Part shown: piece after piece, positions 44,422 through 54,183 of the stretch | Numbering within the stretch: position 1 is the first letter of the stretch | Layout: each line of letters opens with the position of its first letter | Assembly (NCBI RefSeq): GCF_010671925.1 | Contig: NZ_JAAHIH010000008.1 | Location: 1-64,000, forward strand | Direction: 5' to 3' | Origin: Moorena sp. SIOASIH | Lineage (GTDB): Bacteria; Cyanobacteriota; Cyanobacteriia; Cyanobacteriales; Coleofasciculaceae | Length of the DNA stretch: 64,000 bases | Made by a program: the position numbers and the translations under genes | The notes under the pieces: generated by a model | The model's database searches: none | Seen by the model: the letters and a program-made list of their open reading frames with translations, nothing else | What the model was told of the DNA's origin: nothing

Positions 44422-45729
44422 ATGAACCTCCTAGCATTTTTACTAGGTCTGGCTTTGGGAATTGGGCTGTGGCTGTGGCAGCAGCACCAACTCAAACGAC
44501 GGCTACAGCAAATGTTGGGAACACTACAGGTGGATGCTACCAGCAACTCGTTGTCGGCAGTTTCTCGTTTGCGGCAAGCGATCGCAATAGCCAATCATCA
44601 ACGAGAAGTGATCGAGCAAGAACTGCAAACGTGGCAGGAAGTAGTTCAGGTAGCACCATTAGGTTATTTTCTGGTGGATGAAGAAAACCAGTTACTCTGG
44701 TGCAACCAGCAAGCACGTCAGTTATTACATATTCATCACTGGGAATCAGGACAAATCCGCTTATTACTGGAGTGGGTGCGTTCCTACGAATTGGATCAGC
44801 TGATTCAAACTACCCGTCAGCAGCAGGAACCTGGTATCTGTGAATGGGTATTTCACCCCAGTTGCTTAAAGGGGGAGGCCATGGGTGAAATGCGATCGCT
44901 TTATCTAAGAGCTTCCAGTTGGCCCTTACCCCAGAAACAAGTTGGTGTGTTTCTGGAAAATCAACAACCTTTGGTGGAACTGTGTGAGTCTCGCAACCAG
45001 TGGTTTGGGGATTTAGCCCACGAACTAAGAACCCCTTTAACCTCCATTAGTTTAGTGGCGGAAACCTTACAGAGCCGTCTGGAGGCTCAGGAAAGCCGCT
45101 GGGTGGACAAAATGCTGGCAGAAGTCAAACGGCTGATTCAGCTTGTGGAAGATTGGCTGGAAATTAGTAAACTCAAGCAAGACCCCACTCCACATCTTAA
45201 CTGTCAATCCATAGAACTAAAGAGTTTAATTTTTAGGGTCTGGCAAACCCTAGAACTCCTAGCCCAACAGAAGAACTTAACCCTTGCCTATAATGGACCC
45301 AATCAATTGTATCTGGAAGCTGATCCCTCTCGTCTGACTCAGGTGTTTCTAAATTTATTTGACAACAGTATTAAACACAGCCCACCTCAGGCTGCCATTC
45401 GAGTTGAGGTTAATGCTATATCTTCCCAGGAGGCGGCTGTTTGCGATACTTGGATTCAAATTAAGGTGATCGACGCAGGAGATGGTTTTGCCGAGTCAGA
45501 TTTACCCCGTGTCTTTGAGCGACTTTACCGGGGAGATCACTCAAGAGCCAGAGAGCAGAGTAATTACAGTAATGGAGACCCCTTACCTGTTCGTCGTGGC
45601 AGTGGTCTAGGACTATCCATTGTGCAGCAAATTATTGAGGCTCACGGTGGCTCTATCCTAGCCACCAATCACTGGGAAACAGGTGGTGCCTGTATAGAAA
45701 TTGCACTTCCAGATACCACCAAAGGTTGA
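44422..45729 (+). CDS. sphS: Sensor histidine kinase SphS (PhoR-like)
   Basis: This 435-aa protein has one N-terminal membrane segment (LLAFLLGLALGIGLWLW), a PAS-like region (about 75-190), a HisKA domain with DLAHELRTPLTSISLVAETL (His about 202) and a HATPase domain with N box LFDNSIKHSP, IDAGDGF (G1) and GSGLGLSIVQQIIEAHGG (G2). This is the architecture of cyanobacterial SphS, which senses phosphate status with PhoU and phosphorylates SphR. The start codon lies almost at the end of the TnpB element. Confidence 0.87.
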   Translation: MNLLAFLLGLALGIGLWLWQQHQLKRRLQQMLGTLQVDATSNSLSAVSRLRQAIAIANHQREVIEQELQTWQEVVQVAPLGYFLVDEENQLLWCNQQARQLLHIHHWESGQIRLLLEWVRSYELDQLIQTTRQQQEPGICEWVFHPSCLKGEAMGEMRSLYLRASSWPLPQKQVGVFLENQQPLVELCESRNQWFGDLAHELRTPLTSISLVAETLQSRLEAQESRWVDKMLAEVKRLIQLVEDWLEISKLKQDPTPHLNCQSIELKSLIFRVWQTLELLAQQKNLTLAYNGPNQLYLEADPSRLTQVFLNLFDNSIKHSPPQAAIRVEVNAISSQEAAVCDTWIQIKVIDAGDGFAESDLPRVFERLYRGDHSRAREQSNYSNGDPLPVRRGSGLGLSIVQQIIEAHGGSILATNHWETGGACIEIALPDTTKG

Positions 45730-46398
45730 TTCAATTTGCTATTACTTAGTGTTATACTTTCTTATCCTGCTCGCCCAATCATCAGCTGCCTGTCATGAAC
45801 CCTTTTCGCCAATGTGCTGTAAGGTGGTTTGGTTGTTCGCCTTTGGCCTTCCCGTAGGGTAGGTTTAAGGTTGAAAGTTGAAAGTTGAAGGTTGAAGGTT
45901 GAACGCGCACGCGTGGCCGAAAGGCCAAGGTGGTTTGGTTGTTCGCCTTTGGCGTTCCCGTAGGGTAGGTTAAACGCGCACGCGTGGCCGAAAGGCCAAG
46001 GTGGTTTGGTTGTTCGCCTTTAGCGTTCCCGTAGGGTAGGTTGAACGCGATTGCGTAGCTTTAATAACCTGTAACCTGTAACCTGTAACCTGTAACCTGT
46101 AACCTGTAACCTGTAACCTGTAACCGCGTAACCTGTAACCAGCTAACCTGTAACTGGCTAACCTGTAACCTGTAACCCCTAAACCCTAAACCCTTCATCT
46201 AAATACTGTCTGCCAATTTGTTTACCGGAAAGATGGCTAAGGGCGATCGCATCTAATTTTGATGTGCTGTTGGGCAGTTATTTATGTTAAGGGAAAGCTT
46301 TTCTCCCCATGCATAAATGTTTTAAAGCACAGGGGCTTCCAGTCTTCCCTTACCAATCTGATTTTATAGTGAGTTTATCATCTTCTCATACTAGTTCT
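45730..46398. repeat. TAACCTG array and GTTCGCCTTTGGCGTTCCCG repeats between sphS and phoU
   Basis: GGTTGTTCGCCTTTGG units, each followed by CCCGTAGGGTAGGTT, occur three times (near 45830, 45940, 46008), mixed with GTTGAAG units and GGCCGAAAGGCC palindromes. Positions 46065-46170 hold about 12 TAACCTG heptamers. HIP1 GCGATCGC lies near 46242. No gene is seen before phoU. Confidence 0.85.
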
Positions 46399-47070
46399 AT
46401 GAGCAACATGTCTGAGCGTTCTCACTTCCAGCGCTCCCTGAAGCGTTTGGCACAAGATGTTTTGCGTATGGGGGCTCTGGTAGAGCAATCTTTTCGACTG
46501 AGCCATCAAGCCCTCTTTGAGCGCAATCTCGAGACTGCCCAACATCTTGCCTCTCTTGATAAGCGCATTGATGGCTACTATCACCAAATTGAGATGGAAT
46601 GTGTCACCTTAATGGCTCTGCAATCTCCCGTTGCCCAAGATTTACGGCTTCTGAGTGCCTTTATGCAACTAGTACGAGACTTAGAGCGCATTGGTGATTA
46701 TGCTGAAGACCTCGGAGAACTATCAATAAAGCTATTTCCTTATCCACCCCATGCCTGTATGCCAGAGGTGGAACTTATGTCTCATCATGCCCAAGCTATG
46801 CTGGCCACAAGTTTAAAAGCCCTAGCGGATTTAGATGCCATTGCTGGGCAAACGGTCAAAAAGCTGGACGACACCGTAGACGATGCCTATGACCAAGTGT
46901 ATCAAACCTTGGCCAGTCAGCGGGATATCAAGGGTGTTGTTGAACCAATTCTTTTACTAGGACTAGTGATTCGCCATTTAGAACGAATGGCTGACCATGC
47001 TACCAATATTGGTCAACGAGTCTCTTATATTGTCACTGGTCAACGTTCAGGAGTTATTCAAAGCCGTTAG
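46399..47070 (+). CDS. phoU: Phosphate-signalling regulator PhoU (SphU)
   Basis: This is a 223-aa protein from the ATG at 46399; an ATG at 46408 and a longer frame from 46309 are alternatives, and PhoU homologues normally begin near SHFQRSLKRL. The two three-helix PhoU repeats are seen, with the conserved metal-binding stretches DLERIGDYAEDL and HLERMADHATNI. PhoU represses the SphS kinase when phosphate is plentiful. Its position after sphS supports that role, although about 670 bp of repeats separate them. Confidence 0.88.
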   Translation: MSNMSERSHFQRSLKRLAQDVLRMGALVEQSFRLSHQALFERNLETAQHLASLDKRIDGYYHQIEMECVTLMALQSPVAQDLRLLSAFMQLVRDLERIGDYAEDLGELSIKLFPYPPHACMPEVELMSHHAQAMLATSLKALADLDAIAGQTVKKLDDTVDDAYDQVYQTLASQRDIKGVVEPILLLGLVIRHLERMADHATNIGQRVSYIVTGQRSGVIQSR

Positions 47071-47264
47071 GTTCACGACTTACATAGCAATCCGATCTGA
47101 GTTGTTTAATACCAGAACCAGCCAAGAGGGCAAAGATGGGTAAGAATCTGAACCCCTTGCTTGTTGACGTTGCAATTAGGATTGCTATATCATATCCTAG
47201 CCAAATAATATGCTAGCCCTAAACAGAAAAGCATCCTTCTTAACCTAAGTATTACCAAAGCCTT
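47071..47264. other. Gene-free spacer between phoU and the porin cluster
   Basis: No gene or strong repeat is seen. CCAAATAATATGCTAGCCC-type AT-rich sequence precedes the conserved porin leader. Confidence 0.5.
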
Positions 47265-47523
47265 ACCTCCCCTTCAACCTCAACCGGTATAATCGCACTT
47301 CGCACAGACACCCATTGCTCTGTTGCTTAAGAAGTTTGGTATCGTAATTCATTACAATCGAATATTTTTCTCGAAAAGCTAGCTCCCCTGATCACACAAA
47401 ATAATGATATGCTAATCCAGAGTTGTCCTATAAATAACGAATTTTAGTGGTTGTAGGAAAAAGTTGCGGACTGCATTGAGTCCAAGAGTGTTGTCTATTA
47501 GGTGTGAGGTTGATTGATAAATC
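47265..47523 (+). promoter_or_regulatory. Conserved leader of porin 1, with 5' hairpin
   Basis: About 255 bp closely match the regions upstream of the next two porin genes, starting at CCTTACCTCCCCTTCAACCT. GATATGCTAATCCAGAGTT may be promoter sequence. GGACT (47468-47472) and AGTCC (47479-47483) form a stem with a 6-base loop 40 bp before the ATG. The stem is invariant and the loop differs among the three copies. Confidence 0.6.
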
Positions 47524-49218
47524 ATGTCAACAAGTTTTTGGAATACGATCAAATATAGTCCCGCTTTCCTAGGGGCTTCACTGCTGGTGGCTAACAGCGC
47601 CTATGGTGCTCCCAGCCTTGAGGAATCTTCTACTGAAACTCAAGTGGCTTCACAAGAGCTAACGGTTGCCCAGGCTACCAGTGAGTCTAACTCGCAAATT
47701 TTAAAACAAATCAATATCTACAACAACGAGGGCAAGGATGTCGATGCGATAGACCAGGTCACCAGTGTTTCCCAACTGCGGGACGTATCTCCTGGTGACT
47801 GGGCTTATGAAGCTTTGCGCTCTCTGGTAGAACGGTATGGTTGTATCGCTGGTTATCCTAACCGCACATTCCGTGGAAACCGGGCAACTACCCGTTATGA
47901 ATTTGCGGCTGGTTTGAATGCTTGCTTGAACCAAATTGAGCGGTTAATTGCGGCTAGCACTGCTGATTTTATTACCCGAGAAGACTTGGAAACCCTGCAA
48001 CGGCTGATTCAAGAGTTTGAAGCAGAACTGGCAACCCTAGGGGCACGGGTGGATAACTTAGAAGGTCGGGTGGCTTTCCTAGAAGACCATCAGTTTTCCA
48101 CCACCACCAAACTCAAAGGGGAAGTTCTGTTTACCTTCGCTGGTGCCTTTGGGGAAGAACAAGCTGATGGTAGTGGGGATGGCATTGATGAAAACATTAC
48201 CTTCAGCAACCGGGTACGTCTGAATTTCGATACCAGCTTCACCGGTAAAGACCGCTTGAGAACTCGTTTGCAGGCAGGAAACTTTACTAGTCTCGCTGGT
48301 GTGACTGGTACTGACATGGCTCGCTTGGGTCATGATGCTGGTGGTGGCAACGATGTTGAGATTAATGACTTGTACTACCGTTTCCCCATTGGTAAGAAAT
48401 TCAGGGGTTATGTGGGAACCTCTGGCCTTGACTTGAATAACATTTTCAACCCGACCAACCCCTTCCTGGCAAGCAGTGGCAGTGGTGGCTTATCTCGGTT
48501 TGTCCGCCGTAACCCCCTAACCCTTCGCGGAGCAGAGGGAGCTGGTGCCGGTTTCAGCTATAAATTTAGTGATGCCTTGAAACTATCACTACTTTATTTG
48601 GCTGATGATGGTGATGCGCCTAATCCCGGTGAGGGCTTAGGATTGTTCAATGGTTCCTATAGTGCTGGTGCTGAACTGGCTATTTCCCCCATTGATAACT
48701 TGGATTTATCTTTGATCTACGTCCGTAGCTACCAGCGAGAAGGGGATATCAATCTTTCCGGTAGCACTGGTAGTCCCTTAGCTAAGCGCCCTTTCGGCAA
48801 CGGCGTGCCTACCTCGGCTAATCGCTTTGGAGCACAAGCGAGTCTTCGCCTTAGCTCACAAATTCATCTCGGCGGTTGGTTTGGTTATATTGATGCGATC
48901 GCAGAAGATGATAATGGTACGGTGTCTGAAGGTGACAATGCTGACATTTTCACTTGGGCAGCCAACCTGTCTTTCGTCGATGTTGGCAAAGAGGGAGCTG
49001 TGTTCAGTATTGCCGGGGGTATGCCACCTAAGGCTACCGAAATTGATGGGGGTAACGAAGATGATGATACTTCCTACCTGATTGAGGCACAGTACAAATT
49101 CCCGATTACCAAGAACATTCTGATTACTCCAGGAGCCTACGTGATTTTCAATCCTAATCACGATGATGACAATGATACGATTTGGGTTGGAGCCATCCGT
49201 ACCACCTTTAAATTCTAG
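47524..49218 (+). CDS. SLH-OprB 'iron uptake' porin, copy 1
   Basis: This 564-aa outer-membrane protein has a signal peptide (PAFLGASLLVANSAYGA), an SLH domain (about 82-140, VSQLRDVSPGDWAYEALRSL and RATTRYEFAAGLNACL), a coiled coil (about 150-190, LETLQRLIQEFEAEL) and an OprB-type beta-barrel ending in VGAIRTTFKF, with the terminal Phe typical of outer-membrane barrels. The SLH part anchors the barrel to peptidoglycan-linked polymer. Homologues take part in inorganic ion, including iron, permeation. It is the first of three tandem paralogues. Confidence 0.9.
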   Translation: MSTSFWNTIKYSPAFLGASLLVANSAYGAPSLEESSTETQVASQELTVAQATSESNSQILKQINIYNNEGKDVDAIDQVTSVSQLRDVSPGDWAYEALRSLVERYGCIAGYPNRTFRGNRATTRYEFAAGLNACLNQIERLIAASTADFITREDLETLQRLIQEFEAELATLGARVDNLEGRVAFLEDHQFSTTTKLKGEVLFTFAGAFGEEQADGSGDGIDENITFSNRVRLNFDTSFTGKDRLRTRLQAGNFTSLAGVTGTDMARLGHDAGGGNDVEINDLYYRFPIGKKFRGYVGTSGLDLNNIFNPTNPFLASSGSGGLSRFVRRNPLTLRGAEGAGAGFSYKFSDALKLSLLYLADDGDAPNPGEGLGLFNGSYSAGAELAISPIDNLDLSLIYVRSYQREGDINLSGSTGSPLAKRPFGNGVPTSANRFGAQASLRLSSQIHLGGWFGYIDAIAEDDNGTVSEGDNADIFTWAANLSFVDVGKEGAVFSIAGGMPPKATEIDGGNEDDDTSYLIEAQYKFPITKNILITPGAYVIFNPNHDDDNDTIWVGAIRTTFKF

Positions 49219-49304
49219 GTAAACATTCTAAGTAAAAATTCTAGGTGTTGCTAGTAAGCTATCTGCTGTCAGTGATCAGCAGATAGCTGATTAGTTTAGG
49301 AGAA
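49219..49304. other. Short spacer after porin 1
   Basis: It contains the inverted repeat AGCTATCTGCTGTCAGT/ATCAGCAGATAGCT, which can form a terminator-like hairpin. An equivalent hairpin follows porin 2. Confidence 0.5.
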
Positions 49305-49561
49305 AGCCTTACCTCCCCTTCAACCTCACCCCCTATAATCGGACTTCGCACAGACAACCATTGCTCTGTTGGTTATCGAGACTGGTATCGTAAGTGACTA
49401 AAATCGAGTATGAGTATCTTTCTCGAATAATCACACAAAAAATGATATGCTAATCCAGAGTTGTCCTAGACCTAACTAATTTTAGTGGTTATAGGAAAAA
49501 GTTGCGGACTCAGTTGAGTCCAAGAGTGTCGTCTACTAGGTGTGAGGTTGATTGAGAAATC
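49305..49561 (+). promoter_or_regulatory. Conserved leader of porin 2, with 5' hairpin
   Basis: Closely similar to 47265-47523. GGACT (49506-49510) and AGTCC (49517-49521) repeat the stem with loop CAGTTG. Confidence 0.6.
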
Positions 49562-51274
49562 ATGTCAACAAGTTTTTGGAATACGATCAAATATAGTCCC
49601 GCTTTGCTAGGGGCTTCACTGCTGGTGGCTAACAGCGCCTATGGTGCTCCTAGCCTTGAGGAATCTTCTACTGAAACTCAAGTGGGTCAACAAGAGCTAA
49701 CTGTTGCCCAGGCTACCAGTGAGTCTAACTCGGAAATTTTAAAACAAATCAATATCTACAACAACGAGGGCAGGGATGTAGATTCGATAGACCAGGTCAC
49801 CAGTGTTTCCCAACTGCGGGACGTATCTCCAGGAGACTGGGCTTATGAAGCTTTGCGCTCTCTGGTAGAACGGTATGGTTGTATTGCTGGTTATCCTAAC
49901 CGCACATTCCGTGGAAACCGGGCAACTACCCGTTATGAATTTGCGGCTGGTTTGAATGCTTGCTTGAACCAGATTGAGCGGTTGATTGCGGCTAGCACCG
50001 CTGACTTTATTACCCGGGAAGACTTGGAAACCCTGCAACGGCTGATTCAAGAGTTTGAAGCAGAATTGGCAACCCTAGGGGCACGGGTGGATAACCTAGA
50101 AGGTCGGGTGGCTTTCCTAGAAGACCATCAGTTCTCCACCACCACCAAACTCAAAGGGGAGGTTCTGTTTACCTTCGCTGGTGCCTTTGGGGAAGAACAA
50201 GCTGATGGTAGTGGGGATGACATTGATCAAAACATTACCTTAAGCGATCGCGTACGTCTGATTTTCGATACCAGCTTCACTGGTAAAGACCGGTTGAGAA
50301 CTCGTTTGCAGGCAGGAAACTTTACTAGTCTCAGTGATGTGACTGGTACCGATATGGCTCGCTTGGGTCATGATGCCGATGGTGGCAACGATGTTGAAAT
50401 TACTAAGTTGTACTACCGTTTCCCCATTGGTACAAAATTGACGGCTTATGTGGGCACCGCTGACCTTGACATAGATGACATTTTCGACCCGACCAACCCC
50501 TGGCTGGAAAGCAGTGGCACTGGTGCGTTATCTCGGTTTAACCGTCGTAACCCCCTAGTCTATCGGGGACCAGAGGGAGCTGGTGGCGGTTTCAGGTATA
50601 AATTTAGTGATTCCTTGAATCTATCACTACTTTATCTAGCTGATGGGGATGATGCTCCTAGTCCTGCTCAGAAAGATGGATTGTTCAATGGTGCCTATAG
50701 TGCTGGTGCTCAACTGGGTATTTCACCCATTGATAACTTGGAGATATCTTTGACCTACGTCCGTAGCTACCAGCCAGGAGGCGAACCAGACGATGACAAC
50801 GAAGTCAACCTTTCCGGTAGCACTGGTAGTTCCCTGGCTAAGCGCCCCTTCGGCGACACCGCTACCTCTGCCAATCGCTTTGGAGCACAAGCCAGTTTTC
50901 GCCTGACCGAACAAATTCACATCGGCGGTTGGTTTGGTTATCTTGATGCGATCGCAGAAGATGATAATGGTACGGTGTCTGAAGGTGACAATGCTGACAT
51001 TTTCACTTGGGCAGCCAACCTGTCTTTCGTCGATTTAGGCAAAGAGGGAGCTGTGTTCAGTATTGCCGGGGGTGTGCCACCTAGGGCTACCGAAATTGAT
51101 GGTACCGAACAAGAAGATGATGATACTTCCTACCTGATTGAGGCACAGTACAAATTCCCTATTACCAAGAACATCATGATTACTCCAGGAGCCTACGTGA
51201 TTTTCAATCCTAATCACGATGATGACAATGATACGATTTGGGTTGGAGCGATCCGTACCACCTTTAGATTCTAG
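49562..51274 (+). CDS. SLH-OprB 'iron uptake' porin, copy 2
   Basis: This 570-aa paralogue of copy 1 is nearly identical through the signal peptide, SLH domain and coiled coil (to about residue 200). The barrel differs mainly in surface-loop segments, for example PGGEPDDDNEVNLSG in place of EGDINLSG. It ends VGAIRTTFRF. The loop divergence on a constant scaffold suggests selection for different permeability or surface exposure (inference). It was duplicated together with its own leader. Confidence 0.9.
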   Translation: MSTSFWNTIKYSPALLGASLLVANSAYGAPSLEESSTETQVGQQELTVAQATSESNSEILKQINIYNNEGRDVDSIDQVTSVSQLRDVSPGDWAYEALRSLVERYGCIAGYPNRTFRGNRATTRYEFAAGLNACLNQIERLIAASTADFITREDLETLQRLIQEFEAELATLGARVDNLEGRVAFLEDHQFSTTTKLKGEVLFTFAGAFGEEQADGSGDDIDQNITLSDRVRLIFDTSFTGKDRLRTRLQAGNFTSLSDVTGTDMARLGHDADGGNDVEITKLYYRFPIGTKLTAYVGTADLDIDDIFDPTNPWLESSGTGALSRFNRRNPLVYRGPEGAGGGFRYKFSDSLNLSLLYLADGDDAPSPAQKDGLFNGAYSAGAQLGISPIDNLEISLTYVRSYQPGGEPDDDNEVNLSGSTGSSLAKRPFGDTATSANRFGAQASFRLTEQIHIGGWFGYLDAIAEDDNGTVSEGDNADIFTWAANLSFVDLGKEGAVFSIAGGVPPRATEIDGTEQEDDDTSYLIEAQYKFPITKNIMITPGAYVIFNPNHDDDNDTIWVGAIRTTFRF

Positions 51275-51369
51275 GGTTTTAATTCTAGTTAAAAATTCTA
51301 GTTAAAAATTCTAGGGTTTGCTATCAGCTATCTGCTGTCAGTTATCAGCAGATAGCTGATTAGTTTAGG
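51275..51369. other. Short spacer after porin 2
   Basis: AATTCTAGTTAAAA is repeated. An AGCTATCTGCTG...CAGCAGATAGCT inverted repeat can form a terminator-like hairpin. Confidence 0.5.
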
Positions 51370-51628
51370 AGAAAGCCTTACCTGCCTTTCAACCTCAACC
51401 GGTATAATCGCACTTCCTATAGACATTCATTGCTCTGTTGCTGAAGAAGATTGGTATCATAAGTGACGACAATCGAGTATGAGTATCTTTCTCGCAAGAT
51501 CACAAACAATGATATACTAATCCAGAGTTATCCTAGACATAACTAATTGTAGTGGTTATGATCAAGGGTTGCGGACTAATTTTAGTCCAAAAGTATTATC
51601 TATTAGGGTTGAGGTTGATTGAGAAATC
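51370..51628 (+). promoter_or_regulatory. Conserved leader of porin 3, with 5' hairpin
   Basis: Similar to the leaders of copies 1 and 2 but the most diverged. GGACT (51573-51577) and AGTCC (51584-51588) keep the stem while the loop is AATTTT. Confidence 0.6.
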
Positions 51629-53335
51629 ATGTCAACAAGTTTTTGGAATACGATCAAATATAGTCCCGCTTTGCTAGGGGCTTCATTACTGGTGGCTAAC
51701 AACGCCTATGGTGCTCCCAAGCTTGAGGCATCTTCTACTGAAACCCTTCCGGCTCCACAAGAGCTATCGGTTGCCCAGGCGACCGGTGAGTCTAAGGGTG
51801 AGTCTAACTCGGAAATTTTGAAACAAATCAATCTCTACAACAGCAACAGTACTGATGTAGATTCGATAGACCAGGTCACCAGTGTTTCCCAACTGCGGGA
51901 TGTATCTCCTGGTGACTGGGCTTATGAAGCTCTGCGCTCTCTGGTAGAACGCTATGGCTGTATCGCTGGTTATCCTAACCGCACATTCCGTGGAAACCGG
52001 GCAACTACTCGTTATGAGTTTGCAGCTGGTTTGAATGCTTGCTTGAACCAAATTGAGCGGTTAATTGCGGCTAGCACCGCTGACTTTATTACCCGGGAAG
52101 ACCTGGAAACCCTGCAACGGCTGATTCAAGAGTTTGAAGCGGAACTGGCTACCCTAGGGGCACGGGTGGATAACCTAGAAGGTCGGGTGGCTTTCCTAGA
52201 AGACCATCAGTTCTCTACCACCACCAAACTCCAAGGGGAGGTTCTGTTTACCTTCGCTGGTGCCTTTGGGGAAGAACAAGCTGATGGTAGTGGAGATGAC
52301 ATTGATGAAAACATTACCTTAAGCAACCGGGTACGTCTGAACTTCCATACCAGCTTCACCGGGAAAGACCGGTTGAGAGTTCGTTTGGAGGCAGGAAACT
52401 TTACTCAACTCAGTGATGTGACCGGTACCGACATGGCTCGCTTGGGTCATGATGCGGATAGTGGCAACGATGTTGAAATTCCTGACGTTTTCTACCGTTT
52501 CCCCATTGGTACAAAATTCACGGCTTATGTGGGAACATCTGGCCTTGCCTTGGATGACCTTTTTGACCCGACGAACCCCTTCCTAGAAAGCAGTGGCATT
52601 GGTGCCTTATCCCGGTTTAATCGCCGCAACCCCGTAACTCATCGCGGACCAGAGGGAGCTGGTGGCGGTTTCACCTATGAATTTAGTGATGCCTTGAATC
52701 TATCACTACTTTATCTAGCTGATGATGGCGATGCGCCTAGTCCTGCTGAGGGAGATGGATTGTTCAATGGTGCCTATAGCGCTGGCGCTCAACTGGGTAT
52801 TTCCCCGATTGATAACTTGGAGATATCTTTGACCTACGTCCGTAGCTACCAGCCAGGAGAGGATGTCAACCTTTCCGGTAGCACTGGTAGTGACTTGGCC
52901 AAGCAACCCTTTGGGGAGACGGCTACTTCTGCTAATCGCTTTGGAGCACAAGCTAGTCTTCGCCTGAGCTCACAAATTCACCTAGGCGGTTGGTTTGGTT
53001 ATGTTGATGCGATCGCTGAAGATGATAATGGTGCGGTGTCTGAAGGTGACAATGCTGACATCTTCACTTGGTCAGCCAACCTGTCTTTCGTCGATTTTGG
53101 CAAAGAGGGAGCTGTGCTGAGTTTTGCTGGAGGTGTGCCACCTAGGGCTACGGAAATTGATGGTACTGATGCAGAAGATGATGATACTTCCTACCTGATT
53201 GAGGCACAGTACAAATTCCCGATTAGCAAGAACATCACGATTACTCCAGGAGCCTACGTGATTTTCAATCCTAATCACGATGATGACAATGATACGATTT
53301 GGGTTGGAGCGATCCGTACCACCTTTAGATTCTAA
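51629..53335 (+). CDS. SLH-OprB 'iron uptake' porin, copy 3
   Basis: This 568-aa paralogue of copies 1 and 2 keeps the constant SLH and coiled-coil part. A longer N-terminal linker contains a short duplication (GESKGESNS, about 52-60). Barrel loops again vary (QPGEDVNLSGSTGSDLAKQ). It ends VGAIRTTFRF. A terminator hairpin lies about 170 bp downstream. Three consecutive copies indicate tandem gene duplication; porins of this type are often amplified in cyanobacteria. Confidence 0.9.
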   Translation: MSTSFWNTIKYSPALLGASLLVANNAYGAPKLEASSTETLPAPQELSVAQATGESKGESNSEILKQINLYNSNSTDVDSIDQVTSVSQLRDVSPGDWAYEALRSLVERYGCIAGYPNRTFRGNRATTRYEFAAGLNACLNQIERLIAASTADFITREDLETLQRLIQEFEAELATLGARVDNLEGRVAFLEDHQFSTTTKLQGEVLFTFAGAFGEEQADGSGDDIDENITLSNRVRLNFHTSFTGKDRLRVRLEAGNFTQLSDVTGTDMARLGHDADSGNDVEIPDVFYRFPIGTKFTAYVGTSGLALDDLFDPTNPFLESSGIGALSRFNRRNPVTHRGPEGAGGGFTYEFSDALNLSLLYLADDGDAPSPAEGDGLFNGAYSAGAQLGISPIDNLEISLTYVRSYQPGEDVNLSGSTGSDLAKQPFGETATSANRFGAQASLRLSSQIHLGGWFGYVDAIAEDDNGAVSEGDNADIFTWSANLSFVDFGKEGAVLSFAGGVPPRATEIDGTDAEDDDTSYLIEAQYKFPISKNITITPGAYVIFNPNHDDDNDTIWVGAIRTTFRF

Positions 53336-53391
53336 GTAATCATTCTAGGTGTTGCTATCAGCTATTAGCTGTTAGTTATCACCAGATATTG

Positions 53392-53482
53392 CGTAGGGTG
53401 TGTTAGGGACCTGCTAGCCATCATTTTCACGGTAGTCAGGGTTGGGATAGCTTGTCCCGTAACGCACCACCAGCTCTAAAAG
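53392..53482. repeat. GCGTAGGGTGTGTTAGGG repeat with GTAACGCACC end
   Basis: The ends GTAGGGTGTGTTAGGG and GTAACGCACCACC are near inverted complements. A related insert lies at 19495-19575. It is a non-coding dispersed repeat. Confidence 0.6.
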
Positions 53483-53502
53483 CCATCTTTCTTTAGTAAA
53501 AA

Positions 53503-53536
53503 GAACCCTGACTTCTTTTGGAGGTCGGGGTTTTTG
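53503..53536 (+). terminator. Rho-independent terminator-like hairpin
   Basis: AACCCTGACTTC pairs with GAGGTCGGGGTT across a short TTTTG loop (G-U pairs allowed), followed by TTTTTG. It probably ends the porin 3 transcript or isolates the next gene. Confidence 0.65.
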
Positions 53537-53592
53537 TGCTTGGGTATAAAAATGCTAGGATTTACCCAAAACTCAGCTAACAGGTGCTCTCT

Positions 53593-54183
53593 ATGAATGT
53601 CATTAAAATAGGATCATTTCTATCACTGGGCATTATATTCGCACTAACTGGTAATCGGGTTAACGCCCTGCCTGGTCAGAGGACTGATCAAGTTGCTGCA
53701 TGGATTAACGGTCACCCCACTCTACGGCCTGGTATTGGAGATGGATTACTAGTTCGCAAAAGTGATACGGCTGGGGAACGATTTACTTTTCAAGCCACGG
53801 TCTTGCCTCCTGGTACCATCTCTTATCCAAAAGACCGGAGTACGATTCGCAGTGAACGCATTGCTATCCATGACCAAGTGAATGGGGTAACCCTCGAACG
53901 CCTGGAGGAATCCCTGCGCACTGTCTATGGTCCACAGATTTATCGAGATTACAATAGCGCCCAGTTTGTATATACCTATCCTTCTCCAGAAATCTTAGAG
54001 TTATCACGGCGACAAAACCTACCACTGTGGTCAGCTGAACAAGGCCAACTCTTGTTAGGAGAACAATACGGCTATTGGATAGAAATAACTCAAAATGATA
54101 GCGGCAAGGCTTTCATTGGGCAACTTACCGTTTTCCTGAAAGAGGATTTAGGGAAACTAGAAACAGAATTACGGGCACGGTAG
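53593..54183 (+). CDS. Secreted protein of unknown function (196 aa)
   Basis: The function is not recognised. A Sec signal peptide is evident (NVIKIGSFLSLGIIFALTGN, cleavage probably near NALPGQ). The start is the ATG at 53593; an in-frame GTG lies three codons upstream. The mature part has DQVAAWINGHPTLRPGIGDG and TVYGPQIYRDYNSAQFVYTY. It has no obvious repeats or Cys. It is single, downstream of the porin terminator. An exported or periplasmic role is inferred from the signal peptide only. Confidence 0.7.
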   Translation: MNVIKIGSFLSLGIIFALTGNRVNALPGQRTDQVAAWINGHPTLRPGIGDGLLVRKSDTAGERFTFQATVLPPGTISYPKDRSTIRSERIAIHDQVNGVTLERLEESLRTVYGPQIYRDYNSAQFVYTYPSPEILELSRRQNLPLWSAEQGQLLLGEQYGYWIEITQNDSGKAFIGQLTVFLKEDLGKLETELRAR

